A stretch of 13,608 bases of DNA. Source: an uncultured Leuconostoc sp. GTDB lineage: Bacteria > Bacillota > Bacilli > Lactobacillales > Lactobacillaceae. A model generated the notes under the pieces. The model worked only from the letters and a program-made list of their open reading frames with translations. It was not told the DNA's origin and searched no databases. The translations under genes and the position numbers were made by a program. The stretch covers positions 1 through 13,608 of the forward strand of contig NZ_CAMJRK010000039.1 in NCBI RefSeq assembly GCF_946222815.1, written 5' to 3'. Positions 1 through 7,350 of the stretch are shown in pieces. Every line of letters starts with the position of its first letter. The first letter of the stretch is position 1.

Positions 1-411
1 TGCACCAATAAAACGTGGCGTATAAATAAACCAATACATGCCTTGCTGAGAGCCGGTATACCATACCATCACTGGGTATGATAGTAACGACCCAACTACA
101 CCTGTCCCTAAAATCTCACCAAACATTGCCCAATAAATATTGTGCCCATATTTATAAAAAATGGCTGAGCCAAAAGCACCTAAAACTGCACCTGTTAATG
201 CCAATGGTGGTATTCCTAATACAACCATTCTAATAATACCAGTAATTATCGCCATAATTACAGCATACAATGGTCCTAATAATACACCTGCAATAATATT
301 CATAACACTTGACATTGGTGCCATGCCCTCTATTCTAAAAACTGGTGATAGCACCACATCTAATGCAATCATGATTGTCACAATGGTCATTTTTTTAATT
401 TGTAAATTCAT
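1..411 (-). CDS. thiW: ThiW, substrate-binding (S) subunit of a thiamine-precursor ECF transporter, 3' end cut by window edge
   Basis: The first 137 residues are visible; the reading frame is open to the window edge. The protein is strongly hydrophobic, starts MNLQIKKMTIVTIMIALDVV and carries the family-like stretch MAPMSSVMNIIAGVLLGPLY (about residues 31-50) followed by further membrane segments. ThiW proteins are integral-membrane S components that work with a shared EcfA/EcfT energising module to import a thiazole-type thiamine precursor; that role is family knowledge. The start at 411 is set by an AGGGAG ribosome binding site (rc of 420-425) eight bases upstream. The strongest support is context: two TPP-type riboswitches lie directly upstream on the same strand, so expression should fall when thiamine pyrophosphate is plentiful. 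Thiamine salvage genes (thiM, thiD, thiE) may follow outside the window, but this cannot be seen. Confidence 0.85.
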   Translation of the reverse strand, partial: MNLQIKKMTIVTIMIALDVVLSPVFRIEGMAPMSSVMNIIAGVLLGPLYAVIMAIITGIIRMVVLGIPPLALTGAVLGAFGSAIFYKYGHNIYWAMFGEILGTGVVGSLLSYPVMVWYTGSQQGMYWFIYTPRFIGA

Positions 412-499
412 TTTAGTTGCTCCCTGATTATCTAATCGTTCTCATGCTGTACAAATTTATTTCCTTATTACATGTTCTTATTTATCCCTTCATTAAATG

Positions 500-535
500 A
501 AAAAAATGTCCCTTATACGTAGTAATAACGAGACA
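500..535 (-). terminator. Intrinsic terminator of the gene-proximal TPP riboswitch
   Basis: On the minus strand a stem UGUCUC(G)UUAU / AUAAGGGACA with an eight-base loop is followed by seven U residues (rc of 500-506). It lies between the gene-proximal aptamer and thiW, where an expression platform is expected. Confidence 0.75.
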
Positions 536-550
536 CTTTTGCCGTTTTTA

Positions 551-566
551 GTCTGATTAATCGGAC
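551..566 (-). other. Small palindromic hairpin between aptamer and terminator
   Basis: The minus strand reads GTCCGATTAATCAGAC, a near-perfect palindrome around GATTAATC. It lies between the gene-proximal TPP aptamer and its terminator and may be part of the switching structure; no function can be assigned from sequence alone. Confidence 0.35.
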
Positions 567-583
567 CCATTAACAGTTGTGTT

Positions 584-656
584 CACTTTCCTACGCTAGC
601 ATCAACTAGATCAGGTTCAAAGGGACAGATAACTTCATTATGACACCCCTAGTGAT
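584..656 (-). promoter_or_regulatory. Gene-proximal TPP riboswitch aptamer, variant (pyrimidine arm degenerate)
   Basis: The minus strand has the TPP (THI element) landmarks: CACTAGGGG at the 5' end, CCTTTGAACCTGATCTAG in the middle, and GCTAGCGTAGGAAAGTG at the 3' end, so P1, P2 and the pyrophosphate-sensing P4/P5 arm are recognisable. The pyrimidine-sensing arm is unusual. The canonical motif CUGAGA, present in the upstream copy, is absent; the segment between GGGGTG and CCC reads TCATAATGAAGTTATCTGT, as if about five bases after CUG were lost. It is followed by its own terminator and thiW. It may be weakened, inactive, or bind something other than TPP. Confidence 0.8.
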
Positions 657-690
657 TATTATTTAGTTCTTGACATCATTTTTTAGACAA

Positions 691-725
691 TAAAAAAGCA
701 TTTTTCTCATACTAAAGAAAAATGC
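691..725 (-). terminator. Intrinsic terminator of the promoter-proximal TPP riboswitch
   Basis: The minus strand has a perfect 10-bp stem, GCATTTTTCT paired with AGAAAAATGC (arms 716-725 and 698-707), an eight-base loop, and a run of six U residues (rc of 692-697). It lies between the two aptamers, so transcripts stopped here would never reach the second aptamer. Confidence 0.85.
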
Positions 726-749
726 CATCTAAAAAAATAATTAGTGTCG

Positions 750-821
750 CACTTTCCTACGCCAGTATCATCTGGTTCAGGTTCAAAGAGTTCTTCTCAG
801 CCATTTTCGGCGCCCCTAGTA
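750..821 (-). promoter_or_regulatory. Promoter-proximal TPP riboswitch aptamer, canonical
   Basis: On the minus strand all the TPP landmarks are present in order: ACTAGGGG, a short P3 hairpin GCCGAAAATGGC, the pyrimidine-binding motif CTGAGA, CTTTGAACCTGAACCAG, and CTGGCGTAGGAAAGTG closing P1. Just downstream, CACT (in GACACTAA) can compete for the AGTG strand of P1, a plausible route to switching the following terminator. TPP binding to this class of RNA is established; transcriptional termination is inferred from the hairpin at 691-725. Confidence 0.93.
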
Positions 822-829
822 TAAAATCT

Positions 830-838
830 ATTGTAACA
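830..838 (-). promoter_or_regulatory. Extended -10 promoter for the thiW leader
   Basis: The minus strand reads TGTTACAAT, an extended -10 element (TGn-TACAAT). Transcription would begin about position 823, immediately before the upstream aptamer. The -35 region is weak. No comparable promoter is evident between the two aptamers, so one transcript probably carries both. Confidence 0.5.
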
Positions 839-889
839 TATACTGTTTTTTAGTGCTTCAGCCATATCAAAATAATATGAACATACGCT

Positions 890-1711
890 TTATTTTTTAA
901 ACAATCGATGTATATTAATAGTTAGCCGTTGTAAAAGAAAATACAATTGCCGTGACTGTTTTATTTTGCGATAACGACCTTTATTTTTTTTATAAAAATC
1001 TTGATGAAAATTTTCAGCAAGCCAAAATGTTGTGGCATTCTCGATTGCTACAACAATCGGTCGTGTATAACGATGCGCTGCAATAACTGTTTGTTTTGAT
1101 TGTTCAGCAATTTGACGTTGTTGCGCATCATTTACAAAAATAATGGGTCGATAATTATCACCACGATCATCAATTTGACCTAAATCATCGGTTGGATCAA
1201 TCAATTGCCAATAAATATCTACTAACTGTTGGTATGATATCAATCGTGTATCAAACAATATTTCAACCGCTTCAACATGTCCAGTATATTGCCCAACAAC
1301 CTGATCATATGTTGGTTGACGCCAATTACCACCAGTATAGCCAGAAATAACAGCAATGATACCAGGAAGCCTATCAAATGGTTCAACCATACACCAAAAG
1401 CAGCCACCAGCAAAGATTGCGCGTTCTTGATAAGGCGGATTTGGTGCCGCATGCAATGCCACTTTATCTTGTGAATCCGTTTGTGGTTGTCCATTTATTT
1501 TTAAATAAAAATCCATCACATCTGGTGTTAAATTATTTCTTGTAGCTAAAGGTTTCAGACCATTATTTAGTATATCAAGGCGGTCATTAAATCGCACGCC
1601 AGACTGCTCATCCTTTGCCTGTAATAGCAAGTCACGTTCCCATTGTCTTGTGGCAGGATTCAAAATCAGGTTATAGATTTCTTGCTGCACTTCATCTGAG
1701 CTTAAATGCAT
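890..1711 (-). CDS. msrA: Peptide methionine sulfoxide reductase MsrA with N-terminal extension
   Basis: This 273-residue cytosolic enzyme reduces methionine-S-sulfoxide in proteins and free methionine, repairing oxidative damage. The catalytic site is the GCFWC motif at residues 103-107 (nucleophile Cys104), followed by family signatures SGYTGG (123-128), GHVEAVEI (144-151), DDRGDNYRPIIF (181-192) and ENFHQDFY (233-240). MsrA cores are usually about 150-180 residues; here about 95 residues precede the core, an extension without recognisable motifs that I believe is common in lactic acid bacteria. Cys104 and Cys107 are the only cysteines, so Cys107 is the only possible intramolecular resolving cysteine. 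The ATG at 1711 has an AGGTGG ribosome binding site (rc of 1720-1725). It is separated from yitT by about 90 AT-rich bases and appears independently transcribed. Confidence 0.95.
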   Translation of the reverse strand: MHLSSDEVQQEIYNLILNPATRQWERDLLLQAKDEQSGVRFNDRLDILNNGLKPLATRNNLTPDVMDFYLKINGQPQTDSQDKVALHAAPNPPYQERAIFAGGCFWCMVEPFDRLPGIIAVISGYTGGNWRQPTYDQVVGQYTGHVEAVEILFDTRLISYQQLVDIYWQLIDPTDDLGQIDDRGDNYRPIIFVNDAQQRQIAEQSKQTVIAAHRYTRPIVVAIENATTFWLAENFHQDFYKKNKGRYRKIKQSRQLYFLLQRLTINIHRLFKK

Positions 1712-1803
1712 TTATCGCACCACCTATATACTATTTTTCAATATATTTAACTGTTAAAGTGACTATGATTTTTAAACTTGTTTTATGACCATCTTAATTA
1801 TTT

Positions 1804-2691
1804 TTATAACTCTGGTTCATAGAAACGTCCAACCGTATGCTCAATTTTCCAAGTTGATGAGAAAGCATGCTCGTCAACAGATTTAATGGCTTCTCGTAAT
1901 TCAAAACGTTCTTGTTGTGTAATGACAGTTAACAGTACTGCACGCTTTTCACCAGTGTAACCACCCTGTGCATCGTTGATAATCGTCACACCACGCCGCA
2001 TATTGTCATAAATGCCCTGCACCATTTCCTCAGGTTTCGTCGTGATAATCATAACCTGCATCTGCTGCTGTCTTGTAAAGAAGGCATCAATCATTCGAGA
2101 ACTCACAATAACACCAACAATAGAGTAAAGCGCATATTTCCAACCATAAGTTAGGCCGGCACCAATCATAATTAAAGCGTTGAATCCTAAGTTGACTGGT
2201 CCCATTTTAAGACCAAATCTTTTTTTAACTAAAAGTCCAATAACGTCAAGGCCCCCAGTACCAACACCATATCTTAGTGCCGTCCCAACTGCCATACCGT
2301 TTAAAGCACCACCAAACAATGCATTAATTAACGGATCTGATGTTAATACACGTGTCGTATCAAATAGTGGCATTAAGGCTGCGCTCAATAACACTGCTAA
2401 CGTTGTAAAAGTTGCAAATCGCCATGATAATTGCCACCAAGCAATCATTAACATGGGTAAATTAACCAAAGCCAATGCTAATGCAACAGGAATCTTCCCA
2501 CCGATCAATGTTGAAACCAATTGCGCAAATCCTGTAAAACCAGACGAATAAATGTGCCCTGGTCGCCAAAAATAGTTCATTGCAACAGCAACAATTACAG
2601 CATAAAATATAGCGCCTCCAATGCGGCCCGTATAACGATGTTTCATAAAATTATGGAAAAATTTTTGCATGATTTTTGTACTTACTCGCAC
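1804..2691 (-). CDS. yitT: YitT family (DUF161 + DUF2179) integral membrane protein
   Basis: The 295-residue protein has about five or six membrane segments (roughly 25-42, 68-88, 96-110, 120-140, 168-184, 186-203). It has the glycine-rich YitT signature SSGFTGFAQL (49-58) and YGVGTGGLDVIG (141-152). A soluble C-terminal domain from about 210, with GVTIINDAQGGYTGEKRAVL, matches DUF2179. The substrate and function of the family are not established; a transport role is only inferred. The start is uncertain. GTG at 2691 follows AAAGGA with very short spacing, while an ATG eight codons in (2670) has no ribosome binding site but would give MQKFFHNFMK. Spacing of over 100 bases from aspS and a separate -10 element suggest its own transcription unit. 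Confidence 0.88.
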   Translation of the reverse strand: MRVSTKIMQKFFHNFMKHRYTGRIGGAIFYAVIVAVAMNYFWRPGHIYSSGFTGFAQLVSTLIGGKIPVALALALVNLPMLMIAWWQLSWRFATFTTLAVLLSAALMPLFDTTRVLTSDPLINALFGGALNGMAVGTALRYGVGTGGLDVIGLLVKKRFGLKMGPVNLGFNALIMIGAGLTYGWKYALYSIVGVIVSSRMIDAFFTRQQQMQVMIITTKPEEMVQGIYDNMRRGVTIINDAQGGYTGEKRAVLLTVITQQERFELREAIKSVDEHAFSSTWKIEHTVGRFYEPEL

Positions 2692-2778
2692 ATTTCCTTT
2701 AAATAACGTATTTTAAATCGTTTAATCTATTGACTATAAAAAAATAATAATTATAATTTATAAAACACTTATTCTACT

Positions 2779-2787
2779 ATTATAACA
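2779..2787 (-). promoter_or_regulatory. Extended -10 promoter for yitT
   Basis: The minus strand reads TGTTATAAT, a perfect extended -10 (TGn-TATAAT), 16 bases after the aspS stop codon. No good -35 hexamer is seen. It would give a leader of about 80 bases, which is very AT-rich and shows no known RNA element. Confidence 0.5.
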
Positions 2788-2804
2788 TTTTTATATTTTA
2801 CTGA

Positions 2805-4570
2805 TTAAATTTCTGTCGCAGACAAACCAAGATCATTTAATTGCTTACCGTCAACACGCGTAGGTGCTTGAGTCATAGGTTCTGTAGCACGTGAATTTTT
2901 AGGGAAAGCAATGACTTCGCGAATATTTTCTTGCCCTGCTAGTAACATGGCTAACCGATCCAATCCAAGGGCAATACCTCCCATTGGTGGAAAACCAAAC
3001 GCCATACCTTCTAGTAAGAAACCAAAAGCTTCATGGGCTGCTTCAGGTGTAAACCCAAGCGCCTTTAGCATTTTCTCTTGGATATCCATACTGTTAATAC
3101 GAATTGAACCAGATCCTAGCTCATAACCATTCAAAACCAAGTCGTAGCTTTGTGCATGTGCTTTGTGTGGGTCTTCACCTTCATCCAAATAATGAAGATC
3201 TTCTTCGTTTGGCATAGTGAATGGGTGGTGTGCTGCAATCCAACGATCAAAATCTTCAGAATACTCGAATAATGGCCAATCAACAATCCAAGCAAAGGCC
3301 CATGTATTTTCTTGATTAACTAATCCTAAATCCTTGGCGGTTTGACGTCGTAAATAATCTAATGTTGCCGCAACAACATCCGTCCGACCTGCACCAAACA
3401 ATAGTAAATCACCAACTTTGGCGCCAGCTGCGTGAATTAAATCATCTCCCTCTGAGAAGAACTTTGCAATTGGGCCCTTAAGTCCCTCGTCAGTTACCTT
3501 TAACCAAGCTAAGCCTTTAGCTCCAAAACGTTCAATGTATTGTGCTAATTTATCAATATCTTTGCGTGAATATTTGTCGGCTCCACCTGGGACAGCTATA
3601 GTTTTGACAACGCCACCTGTTTTAATAGCATTGGCAAAGACGCTAAAATCTGACGTTTTAACAAGTGATGATAGATCTGTTAATTCATAAGCAATACGTA
3701 GATCAGGCTTATCAGTCCCAAATCTATCCATTGATTCCTGCCAAGTCAATGTTGGGATTTGTGTTGTATCCAGATCAAAATCCACAACATCATGCATCAT
3801 CGTTTTAACCCATGAGTTAACTAAAGTCCGAATTTCGTCCGCTGACATAAATGATGTTTCAACATCCATTTGTGTGAATTCTGGTTGGCGATCCCCTCTT
3901 AAATCTTCATCACGAAAAGCACGTGCAATTTGAAAATAACGATCAAATCCAGCACCCATTAAAAGCTGTTTAAACAACTGTGGTGATTGTGGTAAAGCAT
4001 AGAATGAGCCAGGAAATATTCTTGAAGGTACAAGATAGTCTCGTGCACCTTCAGGTGTTGATTTAGCTAAAATTGGTGTCTCAATGTTGATAAAATCATT
4101 TTGGTCCATAAAGTGCATGGCACTTGACATGATTTTTGAACGAATGCGTAAATTTTGTTGCATTTCTGGACGTCGCAAATCTAAGTAACGATATTTTAAT
4201 TTCAATTCTTCGTTTGCATTGACATCGTTTTCAATATAAAATGGTGGTGTTTTTGAGGTGGCTAAAATTTTTGCATCCGTGACATTAATTTCAATTTTTC
4301 CCGACTGAATTTTATCATTAACTTGCTTATCATTTCGATTAACAACTAGACCAGTAATTGATATGACATATTCACTGCGCATCTCTTCTGCCACTGATAA
4401 TGCGCTCTGATTAGTTGCATTAAAAGTCAATTGCACGATACCTTCACGATCACGTAAATCAACAAAGATAAGATCTCCAAAATCACGGCGTTTTTGTACC
4501 CATCCTGACAAAGTAACTGTTTGTCCAAGATATTTTTCATCTATTAGTCCTGCATATGCTGTTCGTTTCA

Positions 4571-4571
<1 letters not shown>
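2805..4571 (-). CDS. aspS: Aspartyl-tRNA synthetase (bacterial type)
   Basis: This 588-residue class II synthetase charges tRNA-Asp with aspartate in the cytosol. In order: an N-terminal OB-fold anticodon-binding domain (about 1-105, starting with SGWVQKRRDFGDLIFVDLRD at 22-41), motif 1 around 140-170, motif 2 FRDEDLRGDRQPEF (219-232), the GAD insertion of bacterial AspRS (about 300-420), and motif 3 GGIALGLDRL (531-540). Length is normal for the family. Its ATG shares one base with the hisS stop codon (TAATG), and a GGAG site lies seven bases upstream inside hisS, so the two are translationally coupled and under the same T-box leader. The separate asnS in this window shows that Asn-tRNA does not depend on AspRS mischarging. 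Confidence 0.98.
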
Positions 4572-5869
<1,298 letters not shown>

Positions 5870-5900
5870 TTTTATTTAACTGTCGCTACAATACTTTTTA

Positions 5901-5915
5901 CTAGAATAGCCACAT
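5901..5915 (-). other. Four-codon ORF with strong ribosome binding site ahead of hisS
   Basis: AAAGGAGAAC precedes ATG TGG CTA TTC TAG. It is the only strong Shine-Dalgarno site between the T-box terminator and hisS, whose own ATG lies 31 bases beyond this stop codon. It could deliver ribosomes to hisS by reinitiation, or it may be a relic. Translation is not shown. Confidence 0.35.
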
Positions 5916-5945
5916 GTTCTCCTTTAAAATTTTAATATTTAACCT

Positions 5946-5986
5946 GAAAAAGCGCCCTCAACGATTACTCGTTAAGGGCGCTTTTG
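5946..5986 (-). terminator. T-box leader terminator upstream of hisS
   Basis: A strong hairpin, AAAAGCGCCCT..AACGA / TCGTT..AGGGCGCTTTT, has a four-base loop and a U-run on the minus strand (rc of 5947-5951). It directly follows the T-box sequence, the usual layout in which uncharged tRNA stabilises an antiterminator instead. Confidence 0.9.
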
Positions 5987-6174
5987 CGCGGTACCACCTT
6001 AGATATTGATGCCTTTTAAACACCACTTTGAGAGCTTATCGCGCTCCCACGCACTGTCTTAAACAACAGCGACCTCCAAGGTGTCACAAATCATGTTGTC
6101 GTTTTGCTCACATTGTCCGCAAAATTTCTGTCTATCCAAACTATGATTTTTCCAATTCATCGGCTTTAATATAT
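5946..6174 (-). promoter_or_regulatory. T-box riboswitch leader of the hisS-aspS operon
   Basis: The diagnostic T-box sequence AAGGTGGTACCGCG is at rc 5987-6000, just before the terminator. Upstream are a hairpin GGGAGC/GCTCTC (Stem III-like) and a Stem I region from about 6120 to 6069. In T-box leaders the UGGN bulge pairs with the NCCA end of uncharged tRNA, and a specifier codon in Stem I pairs with its anticodon. Here UGGN is UGGU. A candidate specifier is the GACAC in GTGACACCTTGGAG (rc 6081-6085), containing both GAC (Asp) and CAC (His). Bacterial tRNA-Asp normally ends G73-CCA and can wobble-pair with U, while tRNA-His ends C73-CCA and cannot, so Asp fits better. Stem I was not folded with confidence. 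Confidence 0.92.
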
Positions 6175-6180
6175 GGTCTA

Positions 6181-6209
6181 ATCATATCTTTAAAGTAACG
6201 CAAAGTCAA
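6181..6209 (-). promoter_or_regulatory. Sigma-A promoter of the hisS-aspS operon
   Basis: The minus strand has TTGACT, a 17-base spacer and TATGAT, a close match to the sigma-A consensus with ideal spacing. Transcription would start near 6174, giving a leader of about 300 bases that contains the T-box. Confidence 0.85.
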
Positions 6210-6237
6210 GTTAATTAGCCAATTTCAAGCAGGTATT

Positions 6238-6572
6238 TCAAAACCGATAAAATTTTGATTCGTAAGGACGTAAAGTATTGCCTTGATCATCGTCATAGTT
6301 ACTAATTAACACTTCAGCATTCTTATCTACGTGATAATCACGTGTTAACATTTGATCAGTAAAATTGTTAATAACAAGTAGTTGCTCACCATCGTCCACA
6401 CGTCGATAACCAACGCTTTAGCAATACGATTTGGCTGATAGCCAATTAACTCAATCGCTGCCATAACAGCTGTCCTCACTTCCGTAGACACTTTTTCAGG
6501 ATGATTAATCACCCGACTAACCGTCATTTTTGACACATGTGCTTGATGTGCGACATCCGCTAAATTCACCAT
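6238..6572 (-). pseudogene. Deletion remnant: LacI-family regulator head joined out of frame to the tail of a GH13 alpha-glucosidase
   Basis: From the ATG at 6572 (AGGAG site upstream) the frame encodes a textbook LacI-type DNA-binding head, MVNLADVAHQAHVSKMTVSR and on to NRIAKALV (about 55 residues). The match then stops and an unrelated 20-residue tail ends at 6345. From about 6411, another frame (6411-6238) encodes YRRVDDGEQLLVINNF..VLISNYDD..TLRPYESKFYRF and a stop. That is the typical C-terminal beta domain of oligo-1,6-glucosidase or DexB-type GH13 enzymes. The simplest reading is that a regulator and a downstream sugar hydrolase were fused by a deletion of over 2 kb, losing the regulator's sugar-binding domain and the glucosidase catalytic barrel. 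The 75-residue product could still be made and contains the operator-binding helix-turn-helix. Confidence 0.85.
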
Positions 6573-6617
6573 AGAGTTTCTCCTTATTCGTCAGTTGCCT
6601 TCATTTTACCACGGTCG

Positions 6618-6655
6618 ACCTTATTTTATTTAACCTTTCACGCATAAAATAAGGT
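6618..6655. repeat. 12-bp inverted repeat in the divergent promoter region
   Basis: ACCTTATTTTAT (6618-6629) and ATAAAATAAGGT (6644-6655) are perfect inverted copies separated by 14 bases; the left arm also overlaps the palindrome GGTCGACC (6613-6620). The repeat lies between the LacI remnant (minus) and the 44-residue gene (plus) and touches the latter's -10 element. It could be an operator for a regulator acting on both genes. Confidence 0.6.
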
Positions 6656-6660
6656 ATACT
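6655..6660 (+). promoter_or_regulatory. -10 element for the 44-residue gene
   Basis: TATACT lies 27 bases before the ATG at 6688, giving a start near 6667 and a short leader with the AAGGAG site. The -35 region is poor. One base overlaps the right arm of the inverted repeat, suggesting control by a DNA-binding protein. Confidence 0.5.
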
Positions 6661-6687
6661 ATTAAAGACACAAAAAGGAGTTATACT

Positions 6688-6822
6688 ATGGGACGTTATC
6701 AAATTGATTTTAAACAAAAGCAAGCTAATGCTAATTACAAGTCAGGGCAACAAACACAATTGACTAAGGCCGAACAAGTTGCTGCTTTAAAAGCGAAGTT
6801 TACGCAAACAAAAAGCAAGTGA
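6688..6822 (+). CDS. Small basic hypothetical protein, 44 residues
   Basis: The ORF has the marks of a real gene: AAGGAG at 6675-6680 with seven-base spacing, a -10 element upstream and a strong terminator at its end. The product, MGRYQIDFKQKQANANYKSG followed by about 24 residues, is rich in Lys and Gln (10 Lys, 8 Gln), has no cysteine, membrane segment or signal peptide, and may be partly helical around LTKAEQVAALKAKF. I do not recognise a family. Its stop codon and last codons lie inside the 5' arm of the terminator hairpin. It is flanked by two pseudogenes, so it is the one intact gene of this small eroding region. Confidence 0.7.
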   Translation: MGRYQIDFKQKQANANYKSGQQTQLTKAEQVAALKAKFTQTKSK

Positions 6823-6856
6823 GAAACCTGGAAATTCAGGTTTCTCACTTGCTTTT
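6811..6856. terminator. Bidirectional terminator, perfect 20-bp inverted repeat, overlapping a stop codon
   Basis: AAAAGCAAGTGAGAAACCTG (6811-6830) is repeated inverted at 6837-6856 with a six-base loop. The T-run at the plus end and A-run at the other end let it act on both strands: on the plus strand for the 44-residue gene, on the minus strand for the nitroreductase remnant that ends at 6874. Confidence 0.92.
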
Positions 6857-6873
6857 TAGTAACTATAATTAGC

Positions 6874-7290
6874 TTATGATTTAAACAATTTAAAGCGATC
6901 CTCATCAGCTACAAATGTTTTATCATCCGCTGGTGATTCAATTGATCCAAAAGGCATTTGTGCTCGTAAACGCCATGATGATGGTACGTTAAAGCTTTCT
7001 GCCACTTGTTCATCAATCAGTGGATTATAATGCTGTAATGACGCACCAAGTCCAGCTTCTGTTAGTGCTAACCATGTTGCATACTCAGCAATACCATGTC
7101 CTTATTCCGACCAGTCATAAAAATTTTCAGCATATAACGGAATATTTTCTTCAAAAGACTTAACTACTGATGTATCGGTAAAAAATAAAATAGTCCCATA
7201 TCCAGCTTTAAATGCACTATTAATCTTAGCTAACGTATTATTGTTGTTTGAGATAAATACGTGCAGTTTCAATAATATTAATCACTCCTT
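6874..7290 (-). pseudogene. Nitroreductase-family pseudogene (5' part lost, internal stop)
   Basis: The minus-strand frame ending at 6874 reads AKINSAFKAGYGTILFF, then ENFYDWSE, an in-frame TAA at 7102-7104, then GHGIAEYATWLALTEAGLGA, SLQHYNPLIDE and WRLRAQMPFGSIESPADDK to the end. This is the C-terminal half or more of an FMN-dependent nitroreductase of the roughly 200-residue type. The stop sits where relatives usually have a residue such as Gln between WSE and the small residues that follow. The first 80 or so residues are missing: an AAGGAG site (rc 7285-7290) is followed after 12 bases by an in-frame TTG (7272) and only about a dozen unrelated residues. An extended -10 (TGATAAAAT) remains upstream. 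The longest expressible piece would be 56 residues and should be inactive. Confidence 0.85.
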
Positions 7291-7350
7291 TATAAATATG
7301 ATTTATTTTATCACACGTCAGAGTCACTTTCAGAATAAAAACACAACTTA

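Noticed and set aside
161..427. Plus-strand 88-codon ORF rich in Ile and Pro
   Set aside because: It is antisense to thiW, which has the family signature, ribosome binding site and riboswitch leader; this frame has none of these.
2180..2551. Plus-strand 123-codon ORF opposite yitT
   Set aside because: Antisense shadow of a well-supported membrane protein gene; no ribosome binding site and biased composition.
2730..2757. Plus-strand TTGACT-16-TATAAT, a good sigma-A match
   Set aside because: It points into the 3' end of aspS with no plus-strand gene or RNA element downstream; such matches are expected in this very AT-rich gap.
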